Shown here piece by piece: positions 7,071 through 13,964 of a stretch of 16,907 nt of DNA (positions within the stretch are counted from its first letter, which is position 1; every line of letters begins with the position of its first letter). The notes below the pieces were generated by a model. That model did not search any database. It was given only the letters and a program-made list of their open reading frames with translations, and was not told the origin of the DNA. The DNA comes from JANRLJ01 sp034437895. Lineage in GTDB: Bacteria > Chloroflexota > Anaerolineae > Aggregatilineales > Phototrophicaceae. The position numbers and the translations under genes are program-made. The stretch is taken from positions 1-16,907 of the forward strand of contig DAOTTO010000022.1 of NCBI GenBank assembly GCA_034437895.1. The letters are read 5' to 3'.

Positions 7071-7107
7071 TTTGCGAATCTTTGCGTTCTTAGCGCCTTC
7101 GCGTCAA
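7071..7107. repeat. low-complexity TTNGCG tandem-like intergenic repeat
   Basis: TTTGCG (7071), TTTGCG (7081), TTAGCG (7090) and TTCGCG (7098) follow each other at 10-, 9- and 8-base steps and end in TCAAA. The style matches the degenerate repeats at 8236-8350. Such sequences recur between genes in many bacterial genomes. No coding or RNA gene signal is seen here. Confidence 0.5.
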
Positions 7108-7130
7108 ATCTGGCTTTTTCCTTTTGACCC

Positions 7131-8109
7131 TTACCACGCATACGCTTCCGGCGCTGTACCGCCGGGTCCAGGCCAGATTTCGTCCAGCTTTTTCATCTGC
7201 TCGTCGTTGAGCTTAATTTCTAGCGTCCGCAGACTGCCTGTGAGCTGTTCCATCGTGCGCGGCCCGATGATGGGCGCGGTCACGACGGGATTGTGCAGCA
7301 TCCACGCCAGCGCCACATCGGCGGGACTTTCGCCCAATTCATCGCAGAACGCTTCATACTTTGCCAGCGGCTCGGCATATTTCGCGGCGATTTCTTTGCT
7401 GCGCCCACCCTGACGGCGCTTGCCTTCTTCTTTCGTCCCAGCGAGGATTCCACCCGCCAGCGGCGACCAAGGAATCAGCCCCAAACCATATTCCTTACAC
7501 GCCGGGATGACTTCCAGTTCAATCGTCCGCGCCGAGAGGTTATAGAGGCTCTGTTCGCTGACCAAGCCCATAAAATGACGGGCTTTCGCCGCTTCATTGG
7601 CCTGTGCAATGTGCCATCCGGCGAAGTTGCTGCTGCCGACATAGATCACCTTGCCTTGCTGGACGAGGACTTCCATTGCCTGCCAGATTTCCTCCCAAGG
7701 CGTGTTACGATCTACGTGGTGCATCTGGTACATATCAATGTGATCGGTTTGCAGGCGGCGCAGGCTTTCTTCGCAGGCGCGGCGGATATGCACGGCGGAT
7801 ATGCACGGCGGAAAGGTGGCTCTCGTTAGGCCAATCGCCCATGCCGCCGTAGACTTTAGTGGCGATGACGACTTTTTCTCGTCTGCCGCCGCCTTGCGCG
7901 AACCAGCGCCCGATGATCTGTTCGGTGATGCCTTCGCCGCGCTTCCAGCCATAGACATTGGCGGTATCGAAGAAATTGATGCCGAGTTCGAGCGCTTTAT
8001 CCATAATGGCGAAGCTGTCTTCTTCGGTGGTTTCCGGGCCGAAGTTCATCGTCCCAAGACACAGCGGACTCACTTTAAGGCCGGTGCGCCCAAGTTTGAC
8101 GTAATCCAT
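7131..8109 (-). pseudogene. aldo/keto reductase gene broken by a 13-bp tandem duplication
   Basis: Two overlapping frames together encode one NADPH-dependent aldo/keto reductase. The first (from ATG 8109) covers MDYVKLGRTGLKVSPLCLG to NESHLSAVHIRRA with catalytic D48, Y53 and K85. The second resumes at SAVHIRRACEESLRRLQ with the catalytic His in DMYQMHH, then VGSSNFAGWHI, SPLAGG and an AYAW C-terminus. The break is a duplicated 13-bp unit (7781-7793, 7794-7806). Removing one copy leaves a continuous 966-bp gene of 321 residues, the normal family length, with D48/Y53/K85/H126 in one chain. As given, translation ends after about 124 residues with a nonsense tail, so the product is inactive. Otherwise the gene looks intact: AGGAG lies 7 bases before the start and an extended -10 lies upstream. 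A recent mutation, reversible slippage or a sequencing/assembly error are all possible. Confidence 0.9.
7781..7812. repeat. 13-bp tandem duplication causing the reductase frameshift
   Basis: The unit GGCGGATATGCAC occurs at 7781-7793 and 7794-7806, followed by a partial GGCGGA (7807-7812). Because 13 is not a multiple of 3, the extra copy shifts the reductase frame. With one copy the reading SHLSAVHIRRACEES is continuous. Confidence 0.92.
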
Positions 8110-8208
8110 AACTCATCTCCTAGAGGTTAGCGATTTTTTAATTTTAGTTTGTTTCGCAGAAAGTCTAACGCAAAGCGCGGATAGGCGCGAGGGATATACA
8201 AGATCAAT

Positions 8209-8217
8209 ATTATAGCA
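8209..8217 (-). promoter_or_regulatory. extended -10 promoter upstream of the reductase
   Basis: On the minus strand TGC followed by TATAAT (8209-8214) gives an extended, perfect -10. A matching -35 is not evident. The leader to the ATG at 8109 would be about 95 bases. Confidence 0.45.
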
Positions 8218-8230
8218 ACCTTTAAAAACA

Positions 8231-8410
8231 TTTTTGAGCCACAAAGACGCAGAAGTAAAACCACGAAAGACATTCAATTTTTAACCACTAAGTCACCAAG
8301 AACACCAAGGTTTTGAACTTAACACTCTGTGTCCTCTGTGTCCTCTGTGGTTAAATATTCTGTCTGGATTTTCTTTCGATAACTCATTTCTGTGCCTCTG
8401 TAACGATGCT
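8231..8410. repeat. degenerate ACCACNAAG / TGTCCTCTG intergenic repeat block
   Basis: This fills most of the 369-base gap between the reductase and the PBP. The left half reads as degenerate CCACAAAGACGC, ACCACGAAAGAC and TTAACCACTAAGTCACCAAG units. The right half contains CTCTGTGTC twice and CTCTGTGG (8325-8350), a 9-bp tandem, ending in GGTTAAA. TTAACCACTAAG (8281-8292) and the reverse complement of CTCTGTGGTTAA (8343-8354) match closely, making a large imperfect inverted repeat. It resembles the low-complexity repeats seen between genes of many unrelated bacteria. No ORF is credible. Confidence 0.6.
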
Positions 8411-8413
8411 TCA

Positions 8414-8443
8414 TTGGCTGATTCCCTTTGGGCGGTCTATAAT
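8414..8443 (+). promoter_or_regulatory. promoter of the penicillin-binding protein gene
   Basis: TTGGCT (-35, 8414-8419), an 18-base spacer and a perfect TATAAT (8438-8443). Transcription should begin near 8450, leaving a leader of about 29 bases to ATG 8479. Confidence 0.6.
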
Positions 8444-8478
8444 GCAGCACAATTTACAAGCGTATGTTAGGACTCCTC

Positions 8479-10698
8479 ATGCAGCGTATTGTGCGGCGGT
8501 TAATCGTCTTATCGGTGGTGCTGATCTCAGTGGTGGGCTGCCGACCCGTGACCAGTGAAACCTCGCAAGTCATCATCCCCACGCGCATCCCCAGCCCGAC
8601 TCCTGTTTTTCAGGGCTTGGATAATGCCGAGCGCATCGCACGGCAGTTCTTGGACGCATGGACGACCAGCGATTACGAGACGATGTACAGCTTGATCGCT
8701 TTCGCCAGCCAGGAAGCCGTACCGTTTGAGACATTTCAGACGGCTTACCAATCGGCTGCGGACGAAATGCGGCTGCGGAGTTTAGCTTATATTCCCAACG
8801 CACTTGATTATGACCAGAATAATTCCCGCGTGAGCATTTTTAATTACAACGTGACCTTTACTTCCGGCATTCTCGGCGCTTTTAGCGACAATGAACGCAA
8901 CATGAACCTGATTTTGGAACCTGAAGTTGGGGATTGGCGCGTCGCGTGGTCGCTGGGCGATATTTTTGAGGAGATGGCACGGAATGGGCGGCTGCGCCTC
9001 GTCCCCACCATTCCCCGGCGCGGCAGCATTTATGATCGCAACGGGACGATTCTCGCCGATCAAAATGGGGCGTTGGTCGTCGTGAGCATTATTCCGCAGG
9101 AAGTCCCGCAGATGGACACCTGCCTCGCTTCTTTAATACAGGCGACGGGCGATGACATTTCCTTGATTCAACGGCGTTTAAGTGTGGCGCAGCCCGATTG
9201 GGATGTCGAAGTCGGCTTACTGGAAGCCCCTGCCTATGAACAGTGGCAGACCACGCTGGAAACCGATTGCAGCGCGAATTTTAATGGTCGCCCCTCGCGG
9301 CGCTATCTCTTTAACGGCAGCATCGCGCCGCATATCCTCGGTTATGTCGGCTATTTGGATGAAGCCGATATTCCCGCAGCGGAATTAGCCGGATTCGACC
9401 AAGACTCGATTTTAGGGCGGTCAGGCATCGAACTCAGTTGGGACAAAACCTTGCGCGGCGAACCGGGCGGACGGCTGCTGATCGTCACGCCGGACGGAGA
9501 AGAACTGCGCGTCGTGGCGGAAAACACCAGCCAGCCAAGCCAAAGCCTCTATCTGACGTTGGATGCTGGCTTGCAACAGGCAACACAAAATGCCATTCGT
9601 GATGCTTTTGAACTTTACAAAGACGGCTGGGGCAGCACCTCACGCGGCGGTTCAGCGATTGTGCTGGATCTGAACACAGGTGCGATTTTGGCGTTGGTCA
9701 CTTGGCCTACGTATGATGTCAATGCTTTTACACCATTTTCGTCCATTGGGCGCGAAGAAGCTGCCCGTATTCAAGCCGCCTTACAAAGTGATGTACGCCT
9801 GCCGCTTCTCAATCGTCCAACGCAGGGGCGTTATCCGACGGGTTCGGTGATGAAGATGTTCACCAGCAGCGCTGTCGCCGACAGCGGCGTTTATGCGCTC
9901 GATCAACGCTATACCTGTTCTGGCATCTGGCAGCAAGAAAACGGCCTCGTCCGCACCGACTGGCTCCCCGGTGGACATGGTACACAAACCCTCGCGCAGG
10001 CCATCACCAATAGCTGTAATCCGTATTTTTATGAAGTTGGGTATCAGCTTAATCGCGTCGATCCGTTCCTGCTGCCTAATTATCTGCGGCGGTTTGGGTT
10101 GGGCAGCTTAACCGGACTCACCGACATTCCCGAAGAAGCAGGCTTGATCGGCGATCCAGACTTAATCTTACAATTAACAGGTTATCCTTGGGCGTATGGC
10201 GAGGCCGTCAGTATGGCGATTGGGCAGGGCTTTGTGGAAGCCACGCCGCTTCAAGTCGTGCGCGGATTAGCCGCCATCGCTAACGGCGGGACGCTCTATC
10301 GTCCGCAGTTGGTGGATAGCGTCCGGTTGATTGACGACATCAGCTATCAAATGACTCCCGATGCAATGGGCAGCATTAATATCCGGCAGGAAGTCTTGGA
10401 TGTGGTGCGCGAGGGCATGTGCGACGTGACCACCGCCGCCAACGGCACGGCTGAATTCGTTTTTACGAATTCGCCGCTGCAAACCATTGGTGTGTGCGGC
10501 AAGACAGGCACGGCGGAGGATCAGGGGCCGAATCCGGGAATCTCTCATGCGTGGTTTGCGGGCTACGCGCCGCGTGAAAATCCACAGATTGCCGTCGTCG
10601 CCATGATCGAAAATTCCGGGCAAGGCTCGGAAATTGGTGCGCCGATTGTGCGCGAAATTATGGAGTATTATTTCTTCGAGTCGCCCAGCGCCCCTTAA
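8479..10698 (+). CDS. class B penicillin-binding protein (PBP2-like transpeptidase), lipoprotein-type anchor
   Basis: A 739-residue D,D-transpeptidase that cross-links peptidoglycan outside the membrane. Residues 1-21 are a basic then hydrophobic signal ending in a lipobox-like VVGC (C21). Residues about 50-165 resemble the NTF2-like MecA N-terminal domain (AERIARQFLDAWTTSDYETM). About 175-345 is the PBP dimerisation domain (RRGSIYDRNGTILAD, HILGYVGYL, GRSGIELSWDKTLRG). About 360-730 is the transpeptidase, with all three active-site motifs: SVMK (456-459), SCN (512-514) and KTG (675-677). The start at 8479 is chosen over ATG 8464 because AGGA at 8469-8472 lies 6 bases upstream and the promoter fits. 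No rod-shape gene neighbours it, so a specific role in elongation or division cannot be assigned. The MecA_N-like domain is typical of monoderm class B PBPs. Confidence 0.92.
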   Translation: MQRIVRRLIVLSVVLISVVGCRPVTSETSQVIIPTRIPSPTPVFQGLDNAERIARQFLDAWTTSDYETMYSLIAFASQEAVPFETFQTAYQSAADEMRLRSLAYIPNALDYDQNNSRVSIFNYNVTFTSGILGAFSDNERNMNLILEPEVGDWRVAWSLGDIFEEMARNGRLRLVPTIPRRGSIYDRNGTILADQNGALVVVSIIPQEVPQMDTCLASLIQATGDDISLIQRRLSVAQPDWDVEVGLLEAPAYEQWQTTLETDCSANFNGRPSRRYLFNGSIAPHILGYVGYLDEADIPAAELAGFDQDSILGRSGIELSWDKTLRGEPGGRLLIVTPDGEELRVVAENTSQPSQSLYLTLDAGLQQATQNAIRDAFELYKDGWGSTSRGGSAIVLDLNTGAILALVTWPTYDVNAFTPFSSIGREEAARIQAALQSDVRLPLLNRPTQGRYPTGSVMKMFTSSAVADSGVYALDQRYTCSGIWQQENGLVRTDWLPGGHGTQTLAQAITNSCNPYFYEVGYQLNRVDPFLLPNYLRRFGLGSLTGLTDIPEEAGLIGDPDLILQLTGYPWAYGEAVSMAIGQGFVEATPLQVVRGLAAIANGGTLYRPQLVDSVRLIDDISYQMTPDAMGSINIRQEVLDVVREGMCDVTTAANGTAEFVFTNSPLQTIGVCGKTGTAEDQGPNPGISHAWFAGYAPRENPQIAVVAMIENSGQGSEIGAPIVREIMEYYFFESPSAP

Positions 10699-10700
10699 GA

Positions 10701-10729
10701 CTCCTGTGTAGGAGCATGACATGTCATGC
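10701..10729. repeat. hairpin plus 16-bp perfect palindrome after the PBP gene
   Basis: CTCCT/AGGAG (10701-10705/10710-10714, loop GTGT) is directly followed by GCATGACATGTCATGC (10714-10729), a perfect 16-bp palindrome. No T-run follows, so it is a poor intrinsic terminator. A dimeric protein-binding site ahead of the Uma2 gene is equally plausible. Confidence 0.5.
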
Positions 10730-10739
10730 ACTATGACGT

Positions 10740-10772
10740 TTTAAAGGCAGCTTTAAAAATAGCTTTAAAAGC
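10740..10772. promoter_or_regulatory. three TTTAAA boxes with 12-bp period, candidate operator before Uma2
   Basis: TTTAAA occurs at 10740, 10752 and 10764, exactly 12 bp apart. The last two lie in a 10-bp direct repeat AGCTTTAAAA (10749-10758, 10761-10770). TTTAAAG/CTTTAAA (10740-10746/10751-10757) also forms an inverted repeat. The regular spacing suggests cooperative binding or an A/T-rich promoter for the gene at 10802. Confidence 0.45.
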
Positions 10773-10801
10773 ACATCGAAGATAAGTTTAGGAAGCGTGA
10801 A

Positions 10802-11365
10802 ATGGTCGTTTTAAGAAAACTCTATACGTATCACGAATTTGAACAGATCATCCACCTGCCAGAAAATGAAGATCGCTTGTTGGAACTCATCAATGGGGAG
10901 ATCGTCGAGACTATGCCAAAACTGACACATGGTCTGGTGGCAGGGCGGATACAAGGCGAAATCTATATCTACCTGAAGCAAAATCCGATAGGGGAAGTTG
11001 TGATTGAAGTCGATCATAAACTTGTCGAGGATAATGAGAACATGCTTCGCCCTGACGTGTCTTTTATCAGCCGTGCCCGTCTACAGGAAGTTGATCCTGA
11101 TGAGAATGTCCCGTTTATGCCTGATCTTGCCGTCGAGGTCAAATCGCCTTCCAACTATTACACGGGGCAGGAAGGCTTGCGCGAGAAAGCCGCCTATTAT
11201 CTCGCACATGGTTCAAAGCTGGTTTGGCTGGTCGATACTGATAAAAAGCAGGTGGAAGTGCATGTCGCGGGACAGCCAACGCGTACAATAACGATTGACG
11301 CAACATTGGACGGCGGTGATGTGCTGCCGGGTTTCACTTTATCCTTAACAGAGCTTTTTAAATAA
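10802..11365 (+). CDS. Uma2 family protein (putative PD-(D/E)XK endonuclease, DUF820)
   Basis: A 187-residue cytoplasmic protein of the Uma2/DUF820 family, which has a restriction-endonuclease-like fold. Typical signatures are ENEDRLLELINGEIVE (21-36), a conserved HG (43-44), RPDVSFIS (83-90), DLAVEVKSPS (108-117), the LREKAAYYLAHGSKLVWLVD block (126-145) and a C-terminal VLPGFTLSLTELF. The likely metal-site residues E33, D85, E112 and K114 are all present, so the nuclease core appears complete. The family is highly multiplied in cyanobacteria and Chloroflexota, and its biological role is not established. AGGA lies a few bases before the ATG in TAGGAAGCGTGAAATG. The LLM oxidoreductase starts 10 bases after the stop, so the two are probably cotranscribed, although no functional link is evident. 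Confidence 0.9.
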   Translation: MVVLRKLYTYHEFEQIIHLPENEDRLLELINGEIVETMPKLTHGLVAGRIQGEIYIYLKQNPIGEVVIEVDHKLVEDNENMLRPDVSFISRARLQEVDPDENVPFMPDLAVEVKSPSNYYTGQEGLREKAAYYLAHGSKLVWLVDTDKKQVEVHVAGQPTRTITIDATLDGGDVLPGFTLSLTELFK

Positions 11366-11375
11366 AGGACTCCTG

Positions 11376-12305
11376 ATGACGCAAATTGGTTTGATGGTTG
11401 AAGGGCAGTTGGGTTTAAATTGGGCGCGGTGGCAGCGTATTTTACAAACGGCGGAAGATTTCGGGTATCAATGTGTGTTCCGTTCCGATCATTTCACGGA
11501 TCGCAATCCGCCCGACGAAGATTCGCTGGAATGTTGGGTGAGCCTGACGTATGCCGCTAGCCACACCAGCAAGATCGAATTTGGGCCCTTGGTTTCTCCC
11601 ACGACCTTCCGCCATCCGTCGATGACGATCCGCATGGCGGCGGCTGTGAGCGACCTCAGCGGCGGGCGCTTGGTTCTAGGCTTAGGCGCGGGTTGGCAGG
11701 AGCGCGAACATCGCGTGTTCGGCGTGCCGTTTTATGATTTTCCCACCCGCTACGACATGCTGACGGACGCGCTGGAAATTACCTCGCGTTTGATCTTCAG
11801 CGATGGCTCGGTCAACTATGCGGGTACACATTATTCGCTGGATGAGGCCATTTTGCTACCACGCCCTAAGAAACCGGGCAATCCTCCGATCTTAATCGGT
11901 GGGAATGGCTCCACCAAAACGCTCCCGCTTGCCGCCAAATATGCCGATGAATGGAACGGCGTTTTTATACCGCCTGCCCTCTATCAGGAACGCTCAAATT
12001 TGCTCAATGATCTTTTAGCCCAAAATGGCCGTGAACCAGACGACGTGAAACGCTCTATCATGACGAGCTGCACGTTCTTCCCCACCGACGCGGCGCTCCA
12101 AGCCGAAATTCAAAAGCGCGGCAAGACGATAGAGGAAATTCGTGAGCGCGGCGCTTTGTTCGGGACGGCCTTGATGATTGTCGATCAAATTGGGGAATTT
12201 GTGGATGCAGGTGTCGAGCGCTTTATGCTGCAATGGCTTAACTTGGACGACATTGCCGGATTAGAACAAGTGGCGAAGGATGTGCTGCCGCATTTTCATC
12301 AGTGA
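11376..12305 (+). CDS. LLM-class (F420-dependent type) flavin oxidoreductase
   Basis: A 309-residue TIM-barrel oxidoreductase of the bacterial luciferase-like superfamily, probably using F420 or FMN. Family features: an N-terminal IGLMVEGQLGLNWARW strand-helix, AEDFGYQCVFRSDHF (26-40), LVSPTTFRHPSMTIRMAAAVSDLSGGR (72-98, a signature region), LGLGAGWQEREHRVFGVPF (101-119), RYDMLTDALEI (125-135), PPILIGGNGSTKTLPLAAKYADEWN (170-194) and GVERFMLQW near the C-terminus. The length is normal and there is no signal peptide. The substrate is unknown. It begins 10 bases after the Uma2 stop behind AGGACTCCT (11366-11374), the same ribosome-site word used by the PBP gene. TTGACA with an 18-base spacer lies just past its end. 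Confidence 0.9.
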   Translation: MTQIGLMVEGQLGLNWARWQRILQTAEDFGYQCVFRSDHFTDRNPPDEDSLECWVSLTYAASHTSKIEFGPLVSPTTFRHPSMTIRMAAAVSDLSGGRLVLGLGAGWQEREHRVFGVPFYDFPTRYDMLTDALEITSRLIFSDGSVNYAGTHYSLDEAILLPRPKKPGNPPILIGGNGSTKTLPLAAKYADEWNGVFIPPALYQERSNLLNDLLAQNGREPDDVKRSIMTSCTFFPTDAALQAEIQKRGKTIEEIRERGALFGTALMIVDQIGEFVDAGVERFMLQWLNLDDIAGLEQVAKDVLPHFHQ

Positions 12306-12319
12306 GTGCGCCATGCGGA

Positions 12320-12349
12320 TTGACAACATTTGCCGATTCAGCGCATAAT
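12320..12349 (+). promoter_or_regulatory. strong candidate promoter between the oxidoreductase and MFS genes
   Basis: TTGACA (12320-12325), an 18-base spacer and CATAAT (12344-12349), 15 bases after the oxidoreductase stop. The predicted start near 12356 lies about 208 bases before the MFS ATG. Two more exact TTGACA hexamers follow at 12389-12394 and 12417-12422, the latter 17 bases from CATAAG (12440-12445). Confidence 0.5.
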
Positions 12350-12464
12350 ATTTCTGAAGTCGGATGAGGTCTAAGACGATCAATGATTTTGACATTCGGT
12401 GCTTGTCCCTTACTTTTTGACATGAGCGATGTCGCGGCGCATAAGATTGGTGCGCTCGCGCCTT

Positions 12465-12470
12465 TATAAT
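12465..12470 (+). promoter_or_regulatory. TATAAT -10 candidate for the MFS gene
   Basis: A perfect TATAAT at 12465-12470 without a good -35 at the right distance. A start near 12477 would give an 87-base leader containing the terminator hairpin at 12506-12533. Confidence 0.35.
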
Positions 12471-12505
12471 ATTTCGTTTAGTATTTAACTAGCATCTATC
12501 AATCG

Positions 12506-12533
12506 CACGGACGCATCATACGTCCGTGTTTTT
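12506..12533 (+). terminator. intrinsic terminator just upstream of the MFS gene
   Basis: CACGGACG (12506-12513), a 7-base loop and CGTCCGTG (12521-12528) form a perfect 8-bp GC-rich stem followed by TTTTT (12529-12533). It ends 30 bases before the MFS ATG. It either terminates a transcript from the upstream promoters or acts as an attenuator in the MFS leader. Confidence 0.75.
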
Positions 12534-12563
12534 GATTCTGTTATAGGAAAAGGGAATTTTGTG

Positions 12564-13910
12564 ATGACGACAGGAATGCGTAAATTTTTCATCCTCTGGT
12601 TTGGACAATTAGTCTCACTTTCCGGCACTTCGATGACGCGTTTTGCCTTATTGATTTGGGCGTATCAACAGACTGGCAAAGTGACTACGCTGGCGCTGCT
12701 CGGTTTCGCGTCTTATATCCTATATTTAGTCTTTAGTCCTATCGCGGGTGTGTTGGTGGATCGATGGGATCGGCGCATCGTCCTGCTGGCGGCTGATCTG
12801 TGTTCCGGGCTGACGACAGCGAGTATCTTAGTGCTTTATCTGCGCGGCGATTTGCAAATCTGGCATCTTTATATCGCGGAAGCGCTGACAGGCGCGTTTG
12901 ATGCCTTTCAAATGCCGGCGTATTATGCCGCGACGACGGTACTCGTCCCTAAAGAACATTACAGCCGCGCCAGTGGAATGCGTTCTCTGGCACAAACCGT
13001 CTCACAAGTGATCGCGCCGCCATTAGCAGGTCTTGTTCTAGTGGGATTTCATCTGCCGGGCGTGTTGATAATTGATCTGGCGACGTTTGGTATCGCGCTG
13101 ATTACGCTGTCACTCGTGCGGATCCCGCGCCCTATCCGATCTCAAGAAGGAAAACAGGTCGATCAAGTCTCGCTGCTGTCACAGATGGCGTTCGGATTCC
13201 GCTATATCTTCGCTCGGACGGGCTTACTGTATCTGATGATTTTTTATGCCGGGATCAATTTTATCGCCGCACTGACCTATTACGGTGTGTTGAACGCGAT
13301 GATTTTAGCACGTACTGGGGGGAATGAATTGGCGCTGGCGAGTGTGCAATCCGCGCTCGGCATTGGCGGCGTTTTGGGTGGGATTATCATCAGCGTGTGG
13401 GGTGGCCCAAAACGCAAGATTCATGGGATTCTCGCTTTCGGCGCGATCAGCTTTTTGCTCGGCGATTTCATGATGGGCGTAGGACGCGGCGTACTCGTAT
13501 GGACAGGCGCGGCGTTGTTTTCGGCATTTTTCATCCCGTTTATCATCTCGGCAGATCGCGCCATTTGGCAGCAGAAAGTCCCCGCCGATATTCAGGGGCG
13601 CATTTTCGGCGTACAGGGATTGTTCCGTCAGATGGGGATGCCGCTCGGATATTTGTTGGCGGGGCCGCTGGCAGATCGCATTTTAGAGCCGGCGATGATG
13701 CCGGGCGGGACATTAGCGCCTATCTTTGGTGGGTTAGTTGGTACGGGGCCAGGGGCAGGCATGGGCTTGATGTTCGTTTGCACGGCGTTGATGGGCTGTG
13801 CGCTGTGCTTAAGCGGTTACTTGATTCCTGCGGTTCGCAATGTCGAGCGTGATCTGCCGGACGCAGAGGTCGATTCAGCAGTAAGTGATGAGGAGCAAAT
13901 AGTGAGCTAG
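12564..13910 (+). CDS. MFS transporter, macrolide-efflux-like (MFS_3 type)
   Basis: A 448-residue multi-pass inner membrane exporter of the major facilitator superfamily, closest in pattern to the macrolide efflux (Mef-like) and enterobactin exporter group. It shows about ten to twelve hydrophobic helices, the N-terminal FFILWFGQLVSLSGTSMTRFAL, the motif-A-like loop GVLVDRWDRRIVLL between helices 2 and 3, PAYYAATTVLVPKEHYSRASG (typical of this group), and the central WQQKVPADIQGRIFGVQG followed by GMPLGYLLAGPLADR. It probably exports small hydrophobic compounds using the proton gradient. The substrate cannot be read from sequence. GTG 12561 directly precedes ATG 12564, and AGGAAAAGGG (12545-12554) serves either. 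A terminator hairpin in the leader suggests attenuation control. The acidic C-terminus (DLPDAEVDSAVSDEEQ) ends in TAG, and the frame stays open afterwards. Confidence 0.9.
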   Translation: MTTGMRKFFILWFGQLVSLSGTSMTRFALLIWAYQQTGKVTTLALLGFASYILYLVFSPIAGVLVDRWDRRIVLLAADLCSGLTTASILVLYLRGDLQIWHLYIAEALTGAFDAFQMPAYYAATTVLVPKEHYSRASGMRSLAQTVSQVIAPPLAGLVLVGFHLPGVLIIDLATFGIALITLSLVRIPRPIRSQEGKQVDQVSLLSQMAFGFRYIFARTGLLYLMIFYAGINFIAALTYYGVLNAMILARTGGNELALASVQSALGIGGVLGGIIISVWGGPKRKIHGILAFGAISFLLGDFMMGVGRGVLVWTGAALFSAFFIPFIISADRAIWQQKVPADIQGRIFGVQGLFRQMGMPLGYLLAGPLADRILEPAMMPGGTLAPIFGGLVGTGPGAGMGLMFVCTALMGCALCLSGYLIPAVRNVERDLPDAEVDSAVSDEEQIVS

Positions 13911-13964
13911 GAGTTACCTTATGAGCGCAAGTATAACTTTATTTATCAAACTAAACGGATACTA

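Noticed and set aside
7293..7829. 178-codon plus-strand ORF opposite the aldo/keto reductase
   Set aside because: The minus strand carries conserved reductase motifs. The plus ORF is a codon-bias shadow.
8325..8350. CRISPR-like repeats
   Set aside because: The 9-bp units are contiguous without spacers. This is a simple tandem repeat.
8464..8478. Start of the PBP gene at the upstream ATG
   Set aside because: The AGGA ribosome site lies after this ATG and 6 bases before ATG 8479, and the signal sequence is normal from 8479.
10701..10714. Intrinsic terminator of the PBP gene
   Set aside because: The CTCCT/AGGAG stem is only 5 bp and no T-run follows.
10267..10731. 154-codon minus-strand ORF at the end of the PBP gene
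   Set aside because: It is antisense to the KTG-containing transpeptidase core and has no recognisable protein features.
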